Assembly (NCBI GenBank): GCA_945957555.1
Contig: CAMFLX010000033.1
Location: forward strand, 1 to 37,081
Direction of reading: 5' to 3'
Length of the DNA stretch: 37,081 bases
Source of the DNA: an uncultured Cytophagales bacterium
Lineage (GTDB): Bacteria; Bacteroidota; Bacteroidia; Cytophagales; UBA9547
Positions 8,860-17,600 of the stretch are shown piece by piece (positions within the stretch are counted from its first letter, which is position 1; every line of letters starts with the position of its first letter). A program made the translations under genes and the position numbers. Under the pieces are notes generated by a model that did no database searches, was not told where the DNA came from, and saw only the letters and a program-made list of their open reading frames with translations.

Positions 8860-9513
8860 CTATTTACATAGGATATTACTGGCTATCTCCTGACTAAGAT
8901 AGACCTCTTTTTCCCCGTTCACAGAAATTAACATAGATTTATCGAAGTCTACGATTTCTTTTACTGTAATGGAAATGCCTAATTTGATACCTATCTTATC
9001 AAGATGTTGTAAAAAGGACGTACTATGATTTTCTACGCCAGTCATTACAGCAGTACCATTTAGAAGAACTCCTGTAAGTTTGATGGATTTAGTTTTAGCA
9101 AAGTTCCCATCTCTGTCAGGTATTGGGTCTCCATGTGGATCAAATTCAGGATTGCCTAGGAATTGTGCCAGTCGCTCTGTTAGCTCCTCAAAACCAATAT
9201 GCTCCAGCTCTTCTGCCATTGGGTGGATTTCATCCCACTTAAAACCCAATTTTTCAACTAAAAACACTTCCCAAAGTCTATGCTTACGAATGGTTTTAAT
9301 GGCTATTTGCTTTCCCAGTTCAGTTAGCGTAACAGCTTTATATTTTTCGTAATGGATAAGCCCCTTTTCGCTTAGCTTTTTAATTGCCTCCGTCACTGTA
9401 GCTGGTTTAATATTCAATTCATAAGCAATGTCATTGGTATATGCCCCATCCTTATTCCGTTCGGTAAGCTTATATATTGCTTTCAAATAATTTTCTTCAA
9501 CATGCGAACTCAT
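8860..9513 (-). CDS. DtxR/MntR-family metal-dependent transcriptional repressor
   Basis: The 217-residue protein has a winged helix (about 1-65; recognition helix near IKPATVTEAIKKL), a metal-binding dimerisation domain (about 66-135) and an SH3/FeoA-like C-terminal domain (about 150-217). Ligand positions known from DtxR are present: H78, E82, H97, E101, E104 and H105, with the family signature NPEFDPHGDPIP. Glu at 101, where DtxR has Cys, points to the manganese-type MntR subgroup. The position of DtxR Met10 / MntR Asp8 is N8. Family members bind DNA when loaded with Fe2+ or Mn2+. It is divergent from the di-haem gene, with one palindrome between them, so it probably represses itself and that operon. 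Confidence 0.9.
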   Translation of the reverse strand: MSSHVEENYLKAIYKLTERNKDGAYTNDIAYELNIKPATVTEAIKKLSEKGLIHYEKYKAVTLTELGKQIAIKTIRKHRLWEVFLVEKLGFKWDEIHPMAEELEHIGFEELTERLAQFLGNPEFDPHGDPIPDRDGNFAKTKSIKLTGVLLNGTAVMTGVENHSTSFLQHLDKIGIKLGISITVKEIVDFDKSMLISVNGEKEVYLSQEIASNILCK

Positions 9514-9521
9514 AACTAAAT

Positions 9522-9551
9522 ATTTTTAGGTAAACCTAAAAATTAAATTTG
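9522..9551 (+). promoter_or_regulatory. DtxR-type operator overlapping the di-haem operon promoter
   Basis: 9523-9542 is a perfect palindrome, TTTTTAGGT-AA-ACCTAAAAA, extended one base each side. It begins 9 bases upstream of the repressor start codon. The next bases, TAAATTTG (9544-9551), are a perfect TAnnTTTG -7 box facing the di-haem gene. A bound repressor would cover the region just upstream of -7. Confidence 0.75.
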
Positions 9552-9607
9552 TATTACCAAAATAAATAACCATACCTTTACAAATAAAATAATGCAAATT
9601 TTGTAGT

Positions 9608-10840
9608 ATGACCAAAAAGAGACAGCTTTTGCTGGCGATTGCTATTTTTGTTTGGGTAGTAGCCTGTAAGCAAATTACTGAACATGTTACTCCTAAAGCT
9701 CCCAACGATGATGAAATATTGGATGGGCCAGTAGAAGGGTTATCTTCTGTCGAAAAGCAACAATTTCTAGCCGGTGATGTGGCTTTTAATGGAGAGGTAT
9801 TCTTTTCTGGAAATGGTTTGGGGCCATATTTTGTGGCAACCTCATGTGGAAGTTGCCATGCAGGAGACGGTAAAGGACACCCCTTTACTACTTTGACCCG
9901 ATTCGGACAATCTGATACACTCGGCAATAAGTATTTGAATTTGGGTGGGCCACAATTACAAAACAGGGCTATATCTGGTTTTGATCCAGAGTGGATTCCT
10001 GTGGGGGCTTCTTTCTCCCAATTTACGCCACCAGCTAATACAGGTCTAGGATTTTTAGAAGCATTAACCGATGCTCAAATCTTAATGAATGCAGACCCCA
10101 ATGATTTAGATGGAGATGGTATTTCAGGTAGACCCAACTATGTAAATGCTCCTAGCTATTTTCTTCCTCAACCTTATCATCAACAACGTGGAGGGAAATA
10201 CATAGGTCGATTTGGGAAAAAGGCTGCTGCTATTGATTTACTACATCAAACAGCAAATGCCTACCAACAAGACATGGGCATTACTTCCGATTTTAATCCA
10301 TACGAACCTGCAATGAATGGGATGGCATATCCCTATTTTGACAATGTTCCAGACCCAGAAGTACCAGCAACTACAGTTCACAATGTTGTCTTTTATTTGA
10401 GAACTTTAAAAGCTCCTATTCAAAGAAGTCAATCCGATGCGGACGTATTAGCAGGGAAACAATTATTCATGAATATCAAATGCGGTAGTTGTCATATTCC
10501 TCAATGGACAACTCCTTCAACAAACATCAACGCTTTATCTGGTAAGACATTTTTTCCATACACCGACCTACTATTACACGATATGGGTTCTGGGCTTGAC
10601 GATGGATACACCGAAGGTACTGCCTTGACAAGTGAGTGGAGAACTCCTCCTTTGTGGGGTTTAGGCTTATCCATGAATTCACAAGGTAGGAATTACTTTT
10701 TGATGCACGATGGACGTGCTACATCAATCAGGCAAGCTATTGAACTTCATGGCGGTGAAGCAGAGAATTCAAAAGGTCAGTTTATGAATCTTTCTGAATC
10801 GGACAAAGCTAAGCTTATTAAATTCCTTGAAAGTTTATAG
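9608..10840 (+). CDS. Di-haem oxidoreductase (thiol oxidoreductase/peroxidase-like lipoprotein)
   Basis: The 410-residue protein has an N-terminal signal with lipobox VVAC (C20), so it is probably a lipoprotein in the periplasm or outer membrane. Two c-type haem motifs CGSCH are seen at 80-84 and 292-296. The regions GRFGKKA, WRTPPLWGLG and FLMHDGRATSIRQAIELHGGEA are typical of the di-haem oxidoreductase family (DHOR). These are usually near iron-uptake genes and are thought to move electrons in the periplasm; the exact reaction is not established. First gene of an operon with the Rieske protein (4 bases away) and the porin, probably under metal control. Confidence 0.85.
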   Translation: MTKKRQLLLAIAIFVWVVACKQITEHVTPKAPNDDEILDGPVEGLSSVEKQQFLAGDVAFNGEVFFSGNGLGPYFVATSCGSCHAGDGKGHPFTTLTRFGQSDTLGNKYLNLGGPQLQNRAISGFDPEWIPVGASFSQFTPPANTGLGFLEALTDAQILMNADPNDLDGDGISGRPNYVNAPSYFLPQPYHQQRGGKYIGRFGKKAAAIDLLHQTANAYQQDMGITSDFNPYEPAMNGMAYPYFDNVPDPEVPATTVHNVVFYLRTLKAPIQRSQSDADVLAGKQLFMNIKCGSCHIPQWTTPSTNINALSGKTFFPYTDLLLHDMGSGLDDGYTEGTALTSEWRTPPLWGLGLSMNSQGRNYFLMHDGRATSIRQAIELHGGEAENSKGQFMNLSESDKAKLIKFLESL

Positions 10841-10844
10841 ACTG

Positions 10845-11288
10845 ATGGATAGAAAAGAATTTTTGAAGACATGTGGTCTGGCTTGCGTTGGCGGACTTGG
10901 AATATCAGCTTTATTACAAAGTTGTGCTACCTCTCAATATTTTGCAGGAAATGAATTGACTGGTAGCCACCTAAAAGTTCTGCAAACAGAGTTTACACTA
11001 AATAAAAAAGGGCAGCCAGTCAATAGAAGTTATGTTCTGGTTAAGTCCGAAAAGCTCAATTTCCCCATTTACCTCTACAAGTTAAGTGAAACGGAATATT
11101 CAGCACTTTGGATGGAGTGTACGCATCAGGGAGCTGAACTTTCTGCACATGGTGATTATCTTACCTGTCCTTCACATGGCAGTGAGTTTGACCGATTAGG
11201 CAATGTCACACAAGGCCCTGCACAAAACAATTTGCGAAAATTTAAAACATCAATCGAAAATCAATTTATTCTTATTCATCTCTCCTAA
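10845..11288 (+). CDS. Rieske [2Fe-2S] lipoprotein
   Basis: The 147-residue protein starts MDRKEFLKTC, a Tat-like RK motif, then a hydrophobic stretch ending in lipobox LLQSC (C27). The Rieske cluster ligands are C92-T-H94 and C108-P-S-H111, within ECTHQG and CPSHGSEF. I chose the ATG at 10845 over an upstream one at 10827 because it gives a proper signal peptide and follows the previous stop. Such proteins carry single electrons, and its place next to the di-haem protein suggests the two form a periplasmic electron chain. Confidence 0.85.
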   Translation: MDRKEFLKTCGLACVGGLGISALLQSCATSQYFAGNELTGSHLKVLQTEFTLNKKGQPVNRSYVLVKSEKLNFPIYLYKLSETEYSALWMECTHQGAELSAHGDYLTCPSHGSEFDRLGNVTQGPAQNNLRKFKTSIENQFILIHLS

Positions 11289-11289
11289 A

Positions 11290-12510
11290 ATGAAACAAGC
11301 ACTCATACTGTTTTTTGCTTTAACACAATACAGTGCATTTGCACAAATAGATTCGACATTGTTTAAACGTGTAGAAAAAAAAGATACAACGCTCAAACTT
11401 AATATGGATGCGGTATATAATCGTCCCTTTCTACAAGTAGGCAAAGTGCCTGTAGCTTTCGGAGGCTATGTAGAAGCGAATAGTAATTATATGGTGACAG
11501 ATGGAGTAACCGAAGGATTATCTTTTCAAATGCGTAGGCTTACTTTATTCGTATCCTCATCCATAGGAAGAAGAATAAAATTTCTATCTGAGTTAGAGTT
11601 TGAAGATGGAACAAAAGAAATCAATATAGAATTTGCAGCCGTTGATATAGAATTTCATCCATTGGTAAATCTGCGTGGCGGTGTCATTATGAATCCCATT
11701 GGAGCGTTCAACCAAAATCATGACGGCCCTAAATGGGAGTTTATTGACAGACCTATATCTGCAACAACTATTATCCCTTCAACGTGGAGTAATGTAGGCT
11801 TTGGAATATGGGGTAAGTATTCTAAAAACAATTGGGCTTTTGCTTATGAGGCATACCTTACCAACGGCTTTGATGACAGAATCATTAATAATGCTGAAAA
11901 TCGTACCTGGCTACCTGCTTCTAAAACAAATCCTGAACGTTTTGAAGAAAGTTTTAATGGAGTGCCACTTACTACACTTAAATCAGCATTGAAACATAGG
12001 AAAATCGGAGAAATTGGTTTGTCCTGGATGGGTGGCGTTTATAATAAATTTGAAGAAGACGGACTTGTACTCGATAAGAGACGAAGGGTAGATTTGTTTG
12101 CCATTGACTTCAACACCTTTGTAAAAAAGAAGACTTACTTCAATGGAGAATGGGTTTGGGCATTTGTAGATGTTCCTGAAACATTTTCACAACAATTTGG
12201 GAACAAACAAAAAGGGGGATTTTTGGATATTGTACATCCCGTATTAAGAAGAACAATATTGGGATTTGAAAGAGCTGTACTCAATGTGGCTCTACGCTTA
12301 GAATACGCTGATTACAACGTTGGGACTTTTAGAGAAACGGACGGAGACATTCGTGATGACATATATGCAGTTGTTCCGGGAATAAGTTTCCGTCCATACC
12401 CCCAAACAGTCATTAGAGCAAACTATCGCTATCACTGGCAAACCGACATTTTGGGTAATCCTGCTTCCAAAACGGCTGGCTTTCAGTTTGGATTCTCTAG
12501 TTATTTTTAA
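11290..12510 (+). CDS. Outer-membrane porin, OprO/OprP-like
   Basis: The 406-residue protein has a signal peptide (MKQALILFFALTQYSAFAQ) and an almost entirely beta-strand body with alternating aromatic residues, ending in FQFGFSSYF, a typical outer-membrane barrel C-terminus. The pattern (FLSELEFED, VNLRGGVIMNPIGAFNQNH, LRLEYADYNVGTFRE) resembles phosphate-selective porin O/P-family proteins. The start at 11290 is 2 bases after the Rieske gene, so the three genes are co-transcribed. The likely role is passage of a metal or anion across the outer membrane. Substrate not shown. Confidence 0.75.
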   Translation: MKQALILFFALTQYSAFAQIDSTLFKRVEKKDTTLKLNMDAVYNRPFLQVGKVPVAFGGYVEANSNYMVTDGVTEGLSFQMRRLTLFVSSSIGRRIKFLSELEFEDGTKEINIEFAAVDIEFHPLVNLRGGVIMNPIGAFNQNHDGPKWEFIDRPISATTIIPSTWSNVGFGIWGKYSKNNWAFAYEAYLTNGFDDRIINNAENRTWLPASKTNPERFEESFNGVPLTTLKSALKHRKIGEIGLSWMGGVYNKFEEDGLVLDKRRRVDLFAIDFNTFVKKKTYFNGEWVWAFVDVPETFSQQFGNKQKGGFLDIVHPVLRRTILGFERAVLNVALRLEYADYNVGTFRETDGDIRDDIYAVVPGISFRPYPQTVIRANYRYHWQTDILGNPASKTAGFQFGFSSYF

Positions 12511-12540
12511 GAAATCTTAAAAAAGATTTCTTTATATTTG
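12509..12540 (+). promoter_or_regulatory. Palindromic operator and -7 box of the efflux region
   Basis: AAGAAATCTT at 12509-12518 and AAGATTTCTT at 12523-12532 form a perfect 10-bp inverted repeat around AAAA. TATATTTG (12533-12540), a perfect -7 box, follows at once. The same hairpin could terminate the porin transcript. Its position favours an operator for an unidentified metal sensor. Confidence 0.55.
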
Positions 12541-12545
12541 CGAAA

Positions 12546-12932
12546 TTGAATAGAATAGTTTCCATATCACTTGTTTTATTGTTAATGTTTAACTCCATTA
12601 ACAAATTCGGAGTTATAGTTCTTTTTAAATTGAATCAAGAATACATTTCTAAAAATCTCTGCGAAAACAGGTTCAAAAAAGGTTCCACCTGTAATGGTAA
12701 ATGTTACCTGAATAAAGAATTAAAGGAACACGACCACGAGCACGGCGATTCTAAATCTAACAAAGTAACCGTTCGGTTTATGGACGATTACGTTCATAAT
12801 ATTTTAGATTTCAATATTTCTCCCAAAACAGTATTCATACCACTATCTTGGAATTTTTATCACAGACAAGATGCTCTGTCTGAATATTCATATTCTATTT
12901 TTCATCCTCCTTCTTACGCTTTCCTTTCTTAA
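12546..12932 (+). CDS. Small Cys/His-rich envelope protein of metal-efflux loci
   Basis: The 128-residue protein has an N-terminal hydrophobic segment, then LCENRFKKGSTCNGKCYLNKEL, a cysteine motif recurring in small Bacteroidota proteins near metal or copper transporters, and a His-rich stretch HDHEHGD. It probably binds metal at the membrane or in the periplasm. The start is odd: the only upstream initiator is TTG at 12546, six bases after the -7 box, implying a leaderless mRNA. An ATG at 12585 (residue 14) is the alternative and would shorten the signal. First gene before the efflux cluster. Confidence 0.65.
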   Translation: MNRIVSISLVLLLMFNSINKFGVIVLFKLNQEYISKNLCENRFKKGSTCNGKCYLNKELKEHDHEHGDSKSNKVTVRFMDDYVHNILDFNISPKTVFIPLSWNFYHRQDALSEYSYSIFHPPSYAFLS

Positions 12933-12976
12933 ACTATCCTCTGTTAGGCAACTCCAAATAAGGAGGATAATAGTTT

Positions 12977-13005
12977 CTTGCTTGTATTTATAATATGCAA
13001 GCAAG
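12977..13005. promoter_or_regulatory. Inverted repeat upstream of the beta-barrel gene
   Basis: CTTGCTTG (12977-12984) and CAAGCAAG (12998-13005) form an 8-bp stem with a 13-base AT loop, 36 bases before the next start codon. A second, bulged repeat with CCTC/GAGG arms lies at about 12939-12976. Role unknown: an operator or a leader hairpin. Confidence 0.3.
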
Positions 13006-13041
13006 TAGAGAGATATTATTATACATACAAATCAAACAACA

Positions 13042-13977
13042 ATGAGACTTTATTTAATAATCATATTCATACCAATTATTGCATTCTCACATAATGCTTA
13101 TAGCCAGTGCGCCTGCTGTGCCGGTGCAAGCACAGGTTCATCCAATAACAACTTCAATAACGGACTCTTGACCATAAGTAAAAAACAATGGATAATAGAA
13201 GGATACGCTGACTATCGCACCATACAAAGCGGAGAAGGTCACCATTCCGAAGAAGATTCTTCGGCAGAAGAAGAAACACCACTCAGTAGTATGCTGATAA
13301 GTTCAATCGGTGTCCGATACGGATTTACTGATAATTTCACTCTTTCCGCATTACTTCCATACGCCTTTCTATTTACAGATAAGGGAAACGATCAGGGAAT
13401 CGGCGACCTTATTTTATTGGGGACTTACAATATATATAACAGAAATAATTTTAGAGTTGCTTTGCAAGCAGGAGTTGAATTACCTACAGGCGTGATGAAA
13501 GGAGCTAACTTTGATAATACTACTGTAGTAGTCGGTTCGGGATCGATTGACCCTATGGCTGGCTTAATGTTCTCTAAAAGATGGAACAAATTTACTTTGC
13601 AAGGGAGTGGTTTATATAAGTATACAACAAAAGGTTTTGAGGAAACAAATTATGGAAGTTTGTCTGTCCAAAATTTATTCCTAGCCTATAATGTAATAGG
13701 TAACAATATATCTACTGATACTACATCTTCGCAAACTGGAACACGACTATCAGTATTTACTGGATATTATGGTGAATGGCTGGATAAAATCCGAAGGGAA
13801 GATGAAGTAGATAACAATTCTGGATATTATCTAGGATATGCTACAGTTGGAACTAATTTGTCAATAAAAAATTGGATGTTTCCACTAACTGTTTCAATAC
13901 CAGTAATTCAAGGGGTAAATGGAGAACAAAACCAATCTGGTTATAGGCTTCGTATTGGAATTATTAAATCCTTTTAA
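13042..13977 (+). CDS. Outer-membrane beta-barrel protein of the metal-efflux cluster
   Basis: The 311-residue protein has a signal peptide (about 1-21) followed at once by CACCAGAST, a cluster of three Cys likely to bind metal at the mature N-terminus. A His/Glu-rich loop (GEGHHSEEDSSAEEE) follows, then regular amphipathic strands ending in YRLRIGIIKSF. The segment IGVRYGFTDNFTLSALLPYAF and GIGDLILLGTYNIY resemble the transporter-type barrels of the Phenol_MetA_deg family, which often sit beside RND pumps. It may let metal pass or be sensed at the outer membrane. Function inferred from context. Confidence 0.65.
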   Translation: MRLYLIIIFIPIIAFSHNAYSQCACCAGASTGSSNNNFNNGLLTISKKQWIIEGYADYRTIQSGEGHHSEEDSSAEEETPLSSMLISSIGVRYGFTDNFTLSALLPYAFLFTDKGNDQGIGDLILLGTYNIYNRNNFRVALQAGVELPTGVMKGANFDNTTVVVGSGSIDPMAGLMFSKRWNKFTLQGSGLYKYTTKGFEETNYGSLSVQNLFLAYNVIGNNISTDTTSSQTGTRLSVFTGYYGEWLDKIRREDEVDNNSGYYLGYATVGTNLSIKNWMFPLTVSIPVIQGVNGEQNQSGYRLRIGIIKSF

Positions 13978-14234
13978 AATAAACACCTTTGAAGCAGGAC
14001 TTGCGATAATTACAAATTAATTAGCCGTTGACAGAATTCAATAGAGTCACATATTTACAGAAAGAAAATTTGAGTACTACTTCAATATTTGGAGGTGAAT
14101 ATCGCTTACTTGAATCCTAATTCTATATATATGTGACATCTTTAAAGTTATAATTGTAAGAAAATCAAGCATATAAATAAGTGGTCAAAAAATGCCTTGT
14201 TTTATAATTTCTAATTAAAAGCTATATTTACATA

Positions 14235-14555
14235 ATGAAATTTATCATTTTCATATTCAGCTTCTATATCATGGCATTAGCAGTAATGCCATGTTCGGAT
14301 GCTATTACTTGTGAAAATGAAAAATCATCTACTGCAAAATCCGATACCAATCATAGTCATAGCGAAGATGAAGGGGATTTGTGTACCCCCTTTTGTATTT
14401 GTGCGTGTTGTGGTTGTAACGGTTTCGTAGTATCCCTACCATATTTTTCTATAGTGAAAACAAGATTTATTACACCCTTGTTCATCACTCCCTACTCTTC
14501 TGACTTTATCTCCTCTTATTACAATTCATTCTGGCAACCACCTAAACTGGGTTAA
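14235..14555 (+). CDS. Small Cys/His-rich exported protein (DUF6660-like)
   Basis: The 106-residue protein has a signal peptide (about 1-20), then CSDAITCENE, a His/Glu stretch (NHSHSEDEGD) and a dense cysteine motif CTPFCICACCGC (about 56-67). The C-terminal 40 residues are aromatic and Ser-rich. Small proteins like this commonly precede CzcA/CusA genes in Bacteroidota. A periplasmic metal-binding or accessory role is inferred. The 257 bases before it (13978-14234) hold no gene, only a 9-bp inverted repeat (14046-14054 with 14129-14137) and an imperfect -7 box TATATTTA at 14223. Confidence 0.65.
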   Translation: MKFIIFIFSFYIMALAVMPCSDAITCENEKSSTAKSDTNHSHSEDEGDLCTPFCICACCGCNGFVVSLPYFSIVKTRFITPLFITPYSSDFISSYYNSFWQPPKLG

Positions 14556-14654
14556 TTAAAATTCTAAGTTGTAATCATTTTCAAGTAATGCACCTTTTGT
14601 ATTATTCGATTGTGTTTGCCTATACTGTATTTTATTCACTCAATTTAGATTAAC

Positions 14655-17600
14655 ATGCTAGATAAAATCATTCATTTCTCAATAAAAAATAAGCTTATTG
14701 TCGGGGTGTTCACGCTTGCCCTGGTGATGTGGGGTTGCTGGTCGGCAACCAAGCTTCCCATTGATGCCGTGCCTGACATCACGAATAATCAGGTACAAAT
14801 TATTACCTCAAGTCCGTCATTAGCAGCTCAGGAAGTAGAAAGATTAATTACATTTCCTATAGAGGTAAACATGGCTAATATCCCCGGGCTTGTTGAAATA
14901 CGCTCTATATCACGATTTGGATTGTCTGTTGTAACTGTAGTATTCAACGATGAAACCGAGATATATTGGGCAAGGCAACAAGTTACCGAACGTTTGAAAT
15001 CTGCATCGGAACAAATTCCGAAAGGAGTCGGTGTACCCGACCTTGCACCTGTTACTACAGGCTTAGGCGAGATTTATCAGTATGTTATCCATCCTGCAAA
15101 AGGTTATGAGAATAAATACACTGCAATGGAACTTCGTACGATTCAGGATTGGATTGTACGACGTCAATTACTAGGAACAAAAGGTGTTGCTGACGTAAGT
15201 AGCTTTGGCGGATTTCTAAAACAGTATGAAATTGCAATCAATCCTGAAAAGCTGAGAAGCATGAATCTTACGATTGCGGAAGTATTCTCTGCATTGGAAA
15301 CCAACAATCAGAATACCGGCGGTGCATATATTGACAAACAACCTAATGCTTGGTTTATTAGGACAGAAGGTTTGGCAACCGATCTGGAAGACATAAGAAA
15401 AATTGTAGTAAAGAATACAAGTAATGGTACACCTGTTCTGATTAGAGATGTTGCAACCGTTCAATACGGACAGGCGATTCGCTATGGTGCTATGACCAGA
15501 AATAATCAGGGAGAAGTAGTTGGAGCTATCGTAATGATGCTGAAAGGAGAAAACTCCAATGAGGTTATTCAGAACGTTAAGGAACGTATTGAACAAATAA
15601 GAAAAACTCTTCCCGAAGGTGTAGAGATAGACGCATTCCTCGACAGAACCAAGTTGGTGAATAATGCTATCGGAACTGTTTCAAAAAATCTGATCGAAGG
15701 AGCATTGATTGTAATCTTTGTACTCGTTCTATTCTTAGGAAATTTTCGTGCCGGATTGGTCGTTGCCTCCGTTATCCCACTAGCTATGCTTTTCGCCATT
15801 GCTATGATGAACCTTTTTGGTGTATCGGGTAACCTGATGTCTTTAGGTGCTATAGATTTCGGCCTTATTGTAGACGGTGCGGTTATCATTGTAGAGGCTA
15901 CACTTCACCATATTGTTTCCAAAAAATATAATCACAGGCTTTCGCAGAATGAAATGGACGATGAGGTATATGAATCTGCCTCTAAAATCCGAAGCTCGGC
16001 CGCATTCGGTGAAATTATTATATTAATTGTTTACCTACCGATTCTAGCTCTAGTGGGTATCGAAGGTAAAATGTTCAAGCCGATGGCACAGACAGTGTCC
16101 TTTGCAATTCTAGGTGCTTTTATTCTTTCTCTTACATACGTACCTATGGCATCGGCATTATTTCTCAGTAAGAAGACAAACCATAAGAAAAATATTTCAG
16201 ACAGGATGATAGATTTTTTTCAACGTGTATACCATCCTATGAGAGAGTTTGCGCTCAGACGTAGAATTATGATTTTAGCCACTTCATTTGCTTTATTCGG
16301 TGCGAGTCTACTTGTATTTATGAATATGGGAGGAGAATTCATTCCTACATTGGATGAAGGAGACTTTGCCGTTGAAACTCGCGTATTGACGGGGAGTTCT
16401 ATGATGGAAACCGTAGACGCATCTTTGAAGGCTGGAGAAATTTTAACCTCACGCTTCCCAGAAGTAAAAGAAGTGATTGGGAAAGTAGGTGCCGGCGAAA
16501 TCCCTACAGATCCAATGCCGATAGAAGCCTGCGACCTTATGGTTATTCTGAAAGAAAAAGAAGAATGGACTAGTGCTACTACTCGTGAAGAGCTTGCCAA
16601 TAAAATGCAGGAAGCATTGGAAGAAATCCCAGGGGTGAACTTCGGCTTCCAGCAACCTATACAAATGCGTTTTAATGAGTTGATGACAGGAGCAAGACAG
16701 GACGTCGCTATTAAAATATACGGCGAAGACCTTGATGTATTGACCGAGCAGGCAAATAAATTGGGGAAAATTATTGCACCAATTGAAGGAGCCAAAGATT
16801 TATATATCGAAAAAGTGACTGGCCTTCCACAGATAGTGGTGAAGTTTGACAGGGATAAAGTCGCTCAATTCGGACTGAACATTGAAGAAATGAACAGGAT
16901 TGTCCGTACTGCTTTTGCGGGTGAAACCACCGGACTTATTTACGAAGGAGAAAAGCGTTTTGATATGGTTGTAAGATTGGATAAAGCCGAGCGTCAAAAT
17001 ATCGAAGACGTTCGAGAACTTTATGTAACTACAGCCAAAGGCGTTCAGATTCCATTGGCTCAGGTAGCGGATATTGAATTCAGAGTAGGTCCGAACCAGA
17101 TTCAACGTGACGATACCAAACGTAGAATCACTGTAGCCTTCAATGTACGTGGACGTGATGTGGAAAGCATTGTAGAAGAAATAAAATCTAAAGTAGAAAA
17201 GCAAATGAAATTACCGTCAGGATATTATTTAACCTACGGTGGTCAGTTTAAAAACTTGATTGAAGCTAAAGCTAGATTAAGCATAGCTGTTCCAATTGCG
17301 CTTGCTTTAATATTTATTCTATTGTATTTCACATTTAATTCCATTAAGCAAAGTATACTTATTTTCACGGCTATTCCGCTTTCAGCTATCGGTGGCGTAT
17401 TTGCTCTCTGGTTACGTGATATGCCGTTCAGTATTTCCGCAGGAGTAGGTTTTATTGCACTTTTTGGAGTAGCGGTATTAAACGGAATCGTCCTTATAGG
17501 TGAATTTAACAGGCTGAAAAAAGAAGGCCTTACGGATATTTATGATATTGTCCGTACAGGAACAGAAGTTCGTTTGCGTCCAGTGTTAATGACAGCTATG

